A DNA stretch of 5,089 bases from positions 1-5,089 of the forward strand of contig DYOK01000187.1 in the NCBI GenBank assembly GCA_020720565.1, in the 5' to 3' direction. This document shows, piece after piece, positions 1-5,055 of this stretch. Made by a program: the position numbers and the translations under genes. Source of the DNA: Acetofilamentum sp. Lineage in GTDB: Bacteria; Bacteroidota; Bacteroidia; Bacteroidales; JAFGXI01. The notes below the pieces were generated by a model, which saw only the letters and a list, made by a program, of their open reading frames with translations, did no database searches and was not told where the DNA came from. The first letter of the stretch is position 1, and each line of letters begins with the position of its first letter.

Positions 1-264
1 GGTTTGTGTTCCGACTGTAACCTCTTGAGGTGTCATACCCATAAAAGAGAATACCAACACCGAGTTGGCATCTTTTACGGTTAAAGTGTACTTACCATCC
101 AAATCGGTGGTAGTTCCATTTGCTGTCCCTTTCTCGACGATGGATACGCCAGGAAGGGTTTGCCCGTCATCCGCACTGCGAAGGACACCGCTTACTGTTT
201 TCTGTGCCCAGAGCACAGATGCCCCTGCTATAATCAGCACGAGCGTCATCAAACTTTTCTTCAT
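1..264 (-). CDS. SusC/RagA-family TonB-dependent outer-membrane receptor, N-terminal part (cut by window edge)
   Basis: Only the first 88 codons are present; the gene continues past the left edge. The protein starts MKKSLMTLVLIIAGASVLWA, a Sec signal peptide with two lysines, a hydrophobic core and a likely signal peptidase I cut after Ala20, before Gln21. Residues about 23-88 form a carboxypeptidase-regulatory-like beta-sandwich, seen in LPGVSI (37-42), GTTTDLDGKY (50-59) and LVFSFMGM (70-77). In Bacteroidota this arrangement is the usual N-terminal extension of SusC/RagA receptors, which import glycans, peptides or other large nutrients across the outer membrane with a SusD-like lipoprotein. 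The TonB box, plug and barrel lie outside the window, so family membership is inferred from this extension alone and the substrate cannot be told. Other surface proteins carry the same domain, but directly after a signal peptide SusC is by far the commonest context. The ATG at 264-262 is chosen because the signal peptide begins exactly there. The start context is A/T-rich with no Shine-Dalgarno. Confidence 0.88.
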   Translation of the reverse strand, partial: MKKSLMTLVLIIAGASVLWAQKTVSGVLRSADDGQTLPGVSIVEKGTANGTTTDLDGKYTLTVKDANSVLVFSFMGMTPQEVTVGTQT

Positions 265-314
265 AGGATTTTTTAAATTGTTAGTAAAATCAGAGGTAAA
301 TTTAATGCTTTTTT

Positions 315-348
315 TCACATATATTAACATTTCGTTAAGTTTTTGTGA
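315..348. promoter_or_regulatory. Nested inverted repeat in the leader of the SusC-like gene
   Basis: Seen directly: TTAAC (324-328), five bases, then GTTAA (334-338), enclosed by TCACA (315-319) and TGTGA (344-348). The structure lies 51-84 bases upstream of the receptor start. It could be an operator for a dimeric regulator or a hairpin in the mRNA leader. On the minus strand it is followed by A's rather than a T-tract, so it is not a terminator for that strand. I recall TTAAC-N5-GTTAA-like dyads upstream of other Bacteroidota SusC genes, but cannot verify this here. Confidence 0.45.
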
Positions 349-471
349 TTTTTTGTAACATTTTTCTTAATCAAACGTTGCCAATGTTTTTTGTATCCTA
401 ATAATCAAATAAATAACAGAAAGTAAATAACTTATTTTTTTCTGCATCGTATTGTGCCCTGCTTTGTAGAA

Positions 472-527
472 AGTTCTCGATACGCTTTCTAGCAAAAGCA
501 ACTCGAACTGACAGCAGCAGTTTTTTA
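472..527. repeat. Interspersed repeat element, copy 1, with internal hairpin
   Basis: Bases 472-509 can fold as two stacked stems: AGTTC (472-476) with GAACT (505-509), and GCTTT (484-488) with AAAGC (495-499). The right part, 501-527, matches 699-725 at 22 of 27 positions, so the right half exists twice in the same orientation. Sequences of the form AGTTCTCGATAC...CTCGAACTGACAG are, from memory, widespread noncoding repeats in Bacteroidota genomes. The copy number in this genome cannot be seen from one window. Confidence 0.55.
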
Positions 528-556
528 ATGCAAGCGTTTGTGTTTTGCTGAGTGTT

Positions 557-620
557 CCGAAGGGATGTATTATGGATCTGCCCTCCGCCTGAGGCGGACG
601 ACAAACCGGTCAACCTTCGG
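557..620. repeat. Composite palindrome: TCCGCCT-G-AGGCGGA within a CCGAAGG/CCTTCGG pair
   Basis: A perfect 7-bp inverted repeat with a one-base centre, TCCGCCTGAGGCGGA, spans 584-598. It is enclosed by a second perfect 7-bp pair, CCGAAGG (557-563) and CCTTCGG (614-620). The GC-rich arms stand out against AT-rich surroundings, which fits a REP-like mobile or structural repeat rather than a gene-specific site. No T-tract follows on either strand, so it is unlikely to be a simple intrinsic terminator. Confidence 0.6.
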
Positions 621-698
621 TCGATAGATTAAAGTTTTAAAATGAACCAATCGCCAATTAACAATCATCAATCATCGATCGAAAATCAACCATAATCT

Positions 699-725
699 AC
701 TCGAACTTACAGGTGCGGTTTTATA
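699..725. repeat. Direct repeat, copy 2
   Basis: This 27-base stretch begins ACTCGAACT and matches 501-527 at 22 of 27 positions in the same orientation. The two copies are 198 bases apart. The upstream hairpin half (AGTTC, GCTTT) seen with copy 1 is not recognisable here, so this is a partial copy. It lies 57 bases beyond the end of the atpDC terminator. Confidence 0.5.
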
Positions 726-781
726 CCAATTAATAAAAAGATTTATGGATACAAAACTGTTCATGAGCATAAGCAATTCTC

Positions 782-809
782 AAAAAAAAGCCACTAAAAA
801 AGTGGCTTT
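782..809 (-). terminator. Intrinsic terminator of the atpD-atpC transcript
   Basis: AAAGCCACT (787-795) and AGTGGCTTT (801-809) form a perfect 9-bp stem with a five-base loop. Read on the minus strand the stem runs into an unbroken run of T's, the complement of the A-run at 782-789. This is a textbook Rho-independent terminator placed 28 bases after the atpC stop codon. On the plus strand the stem is followed only by TTTAATG and a later T-run, so termination in that direction would be weaker. A much smaller hairpin, GGCAT-CAA-ATGCC (824-836), sits directly after the stop codon. Confidence 0.9.
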
Positions 810-837
810 AATGTTTTTAAATTGGCATCAAATGCCT

Positions 838-1083
838 TTATAGTATTTTTTCGACCAAAATAATGGCTTTGTTGTGATTAACTTCAATCACTCCGCCTTC
901 GATTTGATAAAAAATATCTTGTCCTGATTGGGGGCTAATTTTTAATTCGCCTTTATCGAGCGACGAGATGATGGGTGCGTGATTTTCCATAACCTCGAAC
1001 GAGCCGTTGGTCCCGGGCACTTTGACCAGTTTGATTTCGCCCGAAAAAATGGCTTGCTCTGGAGTTAATATATCTAAAATCAT
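838..1083 (-). CDS. atpC: F1Fo ATP synthase, epsilon subunit (short form)
   Basis: The 81-residue protein is the epsilon subunit of the F1 central stalk, which couples rotation of gamma and the c-ring to catalysis in the beta subunits. It contains the N-terminal beta-sandwich and its hallmark run: VPGTNGSFEV (22-31), then NHAPIISSLDKGELKI (34-49), then a GG-IEV-ILVE pattern (63-78). It ends right after that domain. Typical epsilon subunits are about 130-140 residues and carry a two-helix C-terminal domain that can inhibit ATP hydrolysis; that domain is absent here. Short epsilon subunits are known in Bacteroidota, so this is a lineage trait rather than a truncation, and the clean stop followed by a terminator supports that. 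It lies 97 bases downstream of atpD on the same strand and is probably co-transcribed. The start ATG at 1083-1081 gives the standard N-terminus MILDILTPEQ; no Shine-Dalgarno is visible, as is usual in this phylum. Confidence 0.96.
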   Translation of the reverse strand: MILDILTPEQAIFSGEIKLVKVPGTNGSFEVMENHAPIISSLDKGELKISPQSGQDIFYQIEGGVIEVNHNKAIILVEKIL

Positions 1084-1102
1084 GGTCGATTAAGTATTAT
1101 GT

Positions 1103-1146
1103 ATAATATATTATCGTGCTTTGTTAATCTATAATGTTGATAGATT
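1103..1146. promoter_or_regulatory. Two small dyads in the atpD-atpC spacer
   Basis: The 97-base spacer holds a perfect 12-base palindrome, ATAATA-TATTAT (1103-1114), and a 7-bp inverted repeat, AATCTAT (1126-1132) with ATAGATT (1140-1146), loop seven. Both are AT-only or AT-rich and weak as RNA hairpins. They could mark a processing site or a translational control element between the two cistrons, or be chance in AT-rich DNA. No T-tract follows on the minus strand, so a terminator between atpD and atpC is unlikely. Confidence 0.3.
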
Positions 1147-1180
1147 GATAGTTACAAAAATAAGAAATAGATCGAAGATC

Positions 1181-2692
1181 TTAATTTTTAGTTTCGGCCA
1201 ACATTTTTTCGCCTTTTGCAATGGCTTCTTCGATGGTACCCACAAGGTTAAAGGCGGCTTCAGGATAACGATCCACTTTTCCGTCCATAATCATGTTAAA
1301 CCCTTTAATGGTATCTTCGATATCGACCAATACACCTTTAAGACCAGTAAATTGCTCGGCCACGTGGAAAGGTTGCGATAAAAAACGTTGTACACGTCGT
1401 GCACGGTGAACGACTAATTTGTCTTCTTCCGACAATTCGTCCATACCTAAAATAGCGATAATATCTTGAAGCTCTTTGTATTTTTGGAGCATCTCTTTAA
1501 CACGTTGTGCCGTGTTATAGTGTGCTTCGCCCACAATTTCGGCTGTTAAAATTCGCGAGGTTGAATCCAAAGGGTCAACCGCTGGATAGATACCCAACTC
1601 CGAAATTTTACGATTCAAAACGGTGGTGGCATCTAAGTGCGAGAACGTAGTGGCGGGCGCAGGGTCGGTCAAGTCGTCGGCAGGTACATATACCGCCTGT
1701 ACCGATGTGATTGATCCGCTCTTGGTTGATGTGATACGCTCTTGCATTTTACCCATTTCGGTAGCCAAGGTTGGTTGGTAACCTACAGCCGAAGGCATAC
1801 GGCCTAAAAGAGCAGATACTTCGGAACCGGCTTGTGTAAATCGGAAGATGTTATCGATAAAGAATAAAATATCTTTTCCTTTTCCGTCACCGTCACCATC
1901 GCGGAAACTCTCGGCAACAGTAAGACCAGAGAGGGCTACAGAGGCACGTGCTCCGGGAGGCTCGTTCATCTGACCAAATACCAAGGTTACTTGAGAGGTT
2001 TTCATGGCTTCTTTGTCGACAACAGACAAATCCCATCCGCCTTCTTCCATGCTTTTGTGGAAGGCTTCGCCATATGTCATAACACCACTTTCGATCATTT
2101 CGCGGAGTAAGTCGTTACCTTCGCGGGTACGCTCACCTACACCAGCAAATACCGAAAGACCATCGTGACCTTTAGCTATATTGTTGATTAATTCTTGAAT
2201 AAGTACAGTTTTACCAACACCAGCACCGCCAAACAAACCAATTTTACCTCCTTTGGCATAGGGCTCGATAAGGTCGATAACTTTAATACCGGTGAATAGC
2301 ACCTCGGTTTCGGTCGATAATTCGTCGAAAGCTGGTGCTTCGCGATGAATTGGATAACCATCGGTACTATCGAGCTGGTCGATACCGTCGATGGCATCGC
2401 CTACCACATTGAGCAAACGACCTTTAATTTTATCACCAACAGGCATTTTGATAGGTGATCCTGTGGGAATTACTTTCATACCCCGTTGCAAACCGTCGGT
2501 TGAGTCCATGGCAATGGTCCTGACCGAACGCTCACCAATGTGTTGCTGAACCTCGATAGTCAAATCGGATTGACCATCTCGTTTAATTTTTAAAGCATCG
2601 TGTATTCTGGGTAATTCGGCACCTTCGGCTTCGAAACTTACGTCTACAACAGGCCCAATAACCTGTATAACTTCTCCGGTGTGTTGTAACAT
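1181..2692 (-). CDS. atpD: F1Fo ATP synthase, catalytic beta subunit
   Basis: The 503-residue protein is the catalytic beta subunit of F1, which makes ATP from ADP and phosphate at the inner face of the cytoplasmic membrane, driven by an ion gradient. Domains in order: N-terminal beta-barrel (about 1-80), nucleotide-binding domain (about 130-385), C-terminal helical domain. Visible motifs are the Walker A loop GGAGVGKT (155-162, Lys161), GERTREG with the catalytic base Glu187, Walker B ILFFID (275-280), the alpha/beta signature PAVDPLDSTS (370-379), Tyr369 as the likely adenine-stacking residue, and the DELSEED loop (418-424). All key residues are intact. Length is slightly above the common 460-480. 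Part of the excess is a Gly/Asp-rich stretch DGDGDGKGK (265-273) just before Walker B; I recall a similar stretch in Bacteroidota homologues. The N-terminus MLQHTGEVIQVIGPVVDV fits the family, supporting the ATG at 2692-2690. It is followed by atpC. No alpha, gamma or Fo genes are adjacent, so F1Fo genes are split in this genome. Confidence 0.98.
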   Translation of the reverse strand: MLQHTGEVIQVIGPVVDVSFEAEGAELPRIHDALKIKRDGQSDLTIEVQQHIGERSVRTIAMDSTDGLQRGMKVIPTGSPIKMPVGDKIKGRLLNVVGDAIDGIDQLDSTDGYPIHREAPAFDELSTETEVLFTGIKVIDLIEPYAKGGKIGLFGGAGVGKTVLIQELINNIAKGHDGLSVFAGVGERTREGNDLLREMIESGVMTYGEAFHKSMEEGGWDLSVVDKEAMKTSQVTLVFGQMNEPPGARASVALSGLTVAESFRDGDGDGKGKDILFFIDNIFRFTQAGSEVSALLGRMPSAVGYQPTLATEMGKMQERITSTKSGSITSVQAVYVPADDLTDPAPATTFSHLDATTVLNRKISELGIYPAVDPLDSTSRILTAEIVGEAHYNTAQRVKEMLQKYKELQDIIAILGMDELSEEDKLVVHRARRVQRFLSQPFHVAEQFTGLKGVLVDIEDTIKGFNMIMDGKVDRYPEAAFNLVGTIEEAIAKGEKMLAETKN

Positions 2693-2727
2693 TTGATTGA
2701 CGTTTAATGTGTATAATTTTCAGAATG

Positions 2728-2758
2728 CAAAGTTAGTTTTTTTTTTGAGTGTATAAAA
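2728..2758 (-). promoter_or_regulatory. Bacteroidota-type promoter for atpD-atpC
   Basis: On the minus strand TAACTTTG (complement at 2728-2735) matches the Bacteroidota -7 element TAnnTTTG exactly and is followed by C. Nineteen bases upstream lies TTTT (complement at 2755-2758), a near match to the -33 element TTTG. The spacer is largely a run of ten A's. Transcription would begin around 2721, leaving about 30 untranslated bases before the atpD ATG. Assignment rests on the motif, spacing and position; no start site has been measured. Confidence 0.72.
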
Positions 2759-2771
2759 TGGTGTAAAGATT

Positions 2772-2802
2772 TTTTCGATAGAATTTTATTTTAGCATTTT
2801 TG
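2772..2802 (+). promoter_or_regulatory. Possible plus-strand promoter divergent from the atpD promoter
   Basis: CATTTTTG (2795-2802) matches the -7 element TAnnTTTG at all but the first base. TTTT (2772-2775) lies 19 bases upstream, the same -33 variant and spacing as in the atpD promoter. It points toward the sensor gene almost 400 bases away and toward the tiny open frame at 2829. In AT-rich DNA such a match can occur by chance. Confidence 0.35.
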
Positions 2803-2882
2803 TACGAATATAATTAAAAGAAAAACAAATGGCTGATAAATAAAATGAGATATATTTTTCTTTTTCTTATATAGCAAAAGCA

Positions 2883-2906
2883 ATACAAAGCAAAATTTCT
2901 TTGTAT
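2883..2906. repeat. Perfect 8-bp inverted repeat, operator-like
   Basis: ATACAAAG (2883-2890) and CTTTGTAT (2899-2906) are exact reverse complements separated by eight bases. The 24-base span and symmetry resemble a binding site for a dimeric regulator. As RNA it would be a modest hairpin; no T-run follows, so it is not a standard terminator. It lies about 190 bases upstream of the atpD start and about 290 bases upstream of the sensor start, so it could serve either gene or neither. Confidence 0.4.
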
Positions 2907-3121
2907 AGTGGCACCATATGAATAAATTTTAATGCAAAAAATGGAAATAGAGCCGTTTTATATCGGTCATTTGAATGTGTTTTTGGTATAATAGTTCGAA
3001 TAGCGGTCTTTATTTGATGTTTTGCCATTTGCCAATAGTCTACTAAAATTCAAAAGAGAAATTAAAATACATTTTACAATTTAGAAATATGAATGTAAGG
3101 TCTAATTTGTAATATTGAAGC

Positions 3122-3170
3122 GCTTTTAACAGACAAATTTCGATTTAATCTATTGTCGTGGTTTAAAAGC
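3122..3170 (+). promoter_or_regulatory. Nested hairpin immediately upstream of the sensor gene
   Basis: GCTTTTAA (3122-3129) pairs perfectly with TTAAAAGC (3163-3170). Inside it GACAA (3132-3136) pairs with TTGTC (3153-3157), leaving a 16-base loop that itself contains GATT-T-AATC (3142-3150). The structure ends 25 bases before the first possible start codon, so it would lie in the 5' leader if transcription begins upstream of it, or act as an operator if bound as DNA. The sequence shows the pairing; the function is inference. Confidence 0.4.
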
Positions 3171-3195
3171 AAAAAACAACTTAACCTCTACTTTT

Positions 3196-5055
3196 ATGCT
3201 AGTTTTTCCAAAAATGAAAATTCGCACGCTATTGCTTTTGAGTGGCATGAGCGTGTTTGTCATGTTAATAGTATTGATATTTTCTATCAATTCGATTACT
3301 AATCGCATCTTTTCGGAATATCACCGAATTGAACAACTCGAAAAGGTGACCAATTATAATCAAAAAATTGGAGCTTTAGAAAATGAGTTTCTGTTATACG
3401 AAACCATTAATTCAGATTTTTTCTTAACTCAAAAAAGCCCGTATATTTCAGAAATTGAAAAGCAGTTTTGGCTGATTGAACAGAATTTAGATTCTACTCA
3501 AATGGGTGATGAAAACAACACAAAACTGTCAAAATATTTATCGATTTTGTCGAAACAAGTACTACAATATAAAGAAAATCTTGAACTTTTAAAAACTCAG
3601 ATATTAGAGAAAGGTTTTGTTAGCGAAGGCCTTATTGGACAAATGAGGGCATCGATACATTCTGTTGAACAATTGGCCGAGCAGTCGAATGATTTAAAAG
3701 CCATCAGGTATATGCTGTTGTTACGTCGGCACGAGAAAGATTATATGCTTCGAAAAGAGCTCAAATATCAAACTAAATTCAATAGCACATTTGAGGAGTT
3801 TGAATCATATTTGTCGGGATCAAATTTAGGAAATAATCAACAATTTGTCGTGGAATTGAACCACTACAAAAGCTTGTTCGCCAAAATGATCGAGATGGAT
3901 CAAAAAATTGGAAATAAAACCTCAGGGCATATTGCTCAATTGGTACAGAATAAAAACAAAATTAATCATTCGATAGACGAAATTACCAAGTTGATTCGTT
4001 TAAGCTCGAGTCAAAACATCTCAAGTTCTACTTTTTTGTTATATGCGTTATTGGCTACCTTGTCGGTTTTAGTTTTTCTACTATTGTATCGCGTTTCGAC
4101 ACGTATTATGGGCTCTATCAAATCGTTACACGGACACTTAACTGTGCTTGGCGAAGGAAATTTGCCCAATATGTTTTTAATAAATCACGAAGACGAAATT
4201 GGCGAAATGAAACAATCAATTAATGTATTAACCGAGAATCTCGAAAACACGAAACGATTTGCAATTTCGGTTGGCAAGGGAAATTTGACCGAGCAAGTGA
4301 ATGTGTTTGGTAATAAAGGCGATTTAGGCGGAAGTTTAATCGAAATGCGACAACAGTTGTTAAAAGTATCGGAAGAAAGAACTCTACAGAAGGAAATTGA
4401 CCAACAAAGGCACTGGTCGAACGAAGGAATTCACTTGATTTCAGAAATTTTACGATACAATGCCGATCAAATACATGAATTGTCGAAACGCTTTTTGTTT
4501 AAATTAGTCGACTATCTTGGGGCTAATCAAGCCTACCTTTTTTTGGTGTCTGATTCCGATCCTAATATTCTGAAACTCGAATCGGCATATGCTTATCAAA
4601 GAGAAAAATTTTTGAAAAAAGAAATCCATGTGGGCGATGGTTTGGTAGGGACTTGTGCCATCGAAAAGAAAAGTTTTTTTTTAACCGATATTCCTCAAAA
4701 TTATATTAAACTGACATCAGGCTTGGGTGATTCTAATCCCAATTTAATATACATTGCACCTATTTTAGTCGATAACGAATTGCTTGGCGTTTTGGAATTA
4801 GCAGCATTCGATGTTTTTCCATCGTATAAACAGCAATTTACTGACAAAGTTTGCGCTCAGTATGCTTTAGCATTACAAAAATATTCTCAGTTCGAAAGAA
4901 ACAAAAATCTACTCGAAAAACTACAACGCCAAGCGAATGAATTCGAACAACGAGAAGCTATATTTAAACACACCATCGAGCACATCAAAGGTCAAACTAT
5001 TTCCGATTCAATATCTTGTTATGTCGAAGAAAATGAGCCTTTTGCGATGAACTAA
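3196..5055 (+). CDS. Membrane sensor: HBM-like periplasmic domain, HAMP repeats, GAF domain, coiled coil; no output domain
   Basis: This is a two-pass inner-membrane signalling protein of 619 residues, or 613 if translation starts at Met7 (ATG 3214-3216). Met7 is preferred: it is preceded by an A-run and gives MKIRTLLLL, a normal signal-anchor start. TM1 is about 11-32. A helical periplasmic region (33-278) contains LLLRRHEKDYMLRKELKY (174-191), close to the motif of HBM (helical bimodular) ligand-binding domains of chemoreceptors and histidine kinases. TM2 is about 279-299. Next come a HAMP domain (about 300-352, with DEIG at 333-336) and a second HAMP-like unit (about 353-395, GNLT and GDLGGSL). 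A GAF domain follows (about 410-562; GDGLVG 480-485, LTDIP 496-500, APILVDNELLGVLEL 521-535). A coiled coil (about 565-598) and a short tail end the protein. There is no His-box, HATPase, PAS, GGDEF, PP2C or receiver domain, so any output must come from a partner. Ligand and partner are unknown. It is divergent from atpD with no sign of shared function. Confidence 0.9.
   Translation: MLVFPKMKIRTLLLLSGMSVFVMLIVLIFSINSITNRIFSEYHRIEQLEKVTNYNQKIGALENEFLLYETINSDFFLTQKSPYISEIEKQFWLIEQNLDSTQMGDENNTKLSKYLSILSKQVLQYKENLELLKTQILEKGFVSEGLIGQMRASIHSVEQLAEQSNDLKAIRYMLLLRRHEKDYMLRKELKYQTKFNSTFEEFESYLSGSNLGNNQQFVVELNHYKSLFAKMIEMDQKIGNKTSGHIAQLVQNKNKINHSIDEITKLIRLSSSQNISSSTFLLYALLATLSVLVFLLLYRVSTRIMGSIKSLHGHLTVLGEGNLPNMFLINHEDEIGEMKQSINVLTENLENTKRFAISVGKGNLTEQVNVFGNKGDLGGSLIEMRQQLLKVSEERTLQKEIDQQRHWSNEGIHLISEILRYNADQIHELSKRFLFKLVDYLGANQAYLFLVSDSDPNILKLESAYAYQREKFLKKEIHVGDGLVGTCAIEKKSFFLTDIPQNYIKLTSGLGDSNPNLIYIAPILVDNELLGVLELAAFDVFPSYKQQFTDKVCAQYALALQKYSQFERNKNLLEKLQRQANEFEQREAIFKHTIEHIKGQTISDSISCYVEENEPFAMN

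Larger units (their letters stand above)
265..781. other. Gene-free, repeat-rich intergenic region between the SusC-like gene and atpC
   Basis: I find no convincing gene in these 517 bases. The part nearest the receptor (265-420) is AT-rich and should hold its promoter and leader. The best -7-like match on the minus strand is AACGTTTG (complement at 372-379), one base off TAnnTTTG and without a well-spaced -33 element. From about 470 to 725 the DNA becomes patchy and locally GC-rich and contains the dyads and direct repeats listed separately. Bases 650-690 are simple, low-complexity sequence in which AATCATC and CAATC-like words recur. An open frame of 71 codons on the minus strand at 398-613 lies almost wholly over these repeats, shows no family resemblance I recognise and is treated as spurious. 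Confidence 0.7.
2693..3195. other. Divergent intergenic region between atpD and the sensor gene
   Basis: About 500 very AT-rich bases separate two divergent genes. It holds the atpD promoter, a possible plus-strand promoter (2772-2802), a four-codon frame MADK-stop (2829-2843), a perfect dyad (2883-2906), a 19-codon open frame (2932-2991) and a nested hairpin (3122-3170). I see no tRNA, riboswitch class or long gene. No clear promoter for the sensor gene stands out. The best nearby candidates are TTTATTTG (3009-3016), with TTTG 23 bases upstream, and TACTTTTA (3189-3196), which overlaps the first possible start codon. Neither is convincing. Confidence 0.6.

Noticed and set aside
315..348. CRP-like site suggested by TGTGA and TCACA
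   Set aside because: The half-sites are in the wrong order (TCACA first on both strands) and 24 bases apart, not the TGTGA-N6-TCACA arrangement.
315..355. Plus-strand intrinsic terminator (dyad followed by a T-run at 349-354)
   Set aside because: No plus-strand gene ends upstream of it and the stem is AT-rich and interrupted. A leader dyad for the minus-strand receptor is the simpler reading.
65..358. 97-codon open frame on the plus strand
   Set aside because: Two thirds of it is antisense to the SusC-like gene, whose signal peptide and beta-sandwich are clear. The rest crosses the AT-rich leader.
398..613. 71-codon open frame on the minus strand in the atpC to SusC interval
   Set aside because: It lies over the hairpin repeat and the TCCGCCT palindrome, has no recognisable domain and is Arg/Ser/Asn-rich in a way typical of a translated repeat. 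No promoter or good start context is visible.
1121..1381. 86-codon open frame on the plus strand
   Set aside because: Antisense to the 3' end of atpD, with no family resemblance.
2188..2397. 69-codon open frame on the minus strand
   Set aside because: Shifted-frame shadow inside atpD, across the region encoding the Walker A loop.
2985..2994. Sigma-70-like TATAAT (2987-2992) upstream of the sensor gene
   Set aside because: The nearest TTGAAT lies only about 10 bases upstream, far too close. The region is AT-rich and Bacteroidota promoters use different elements.
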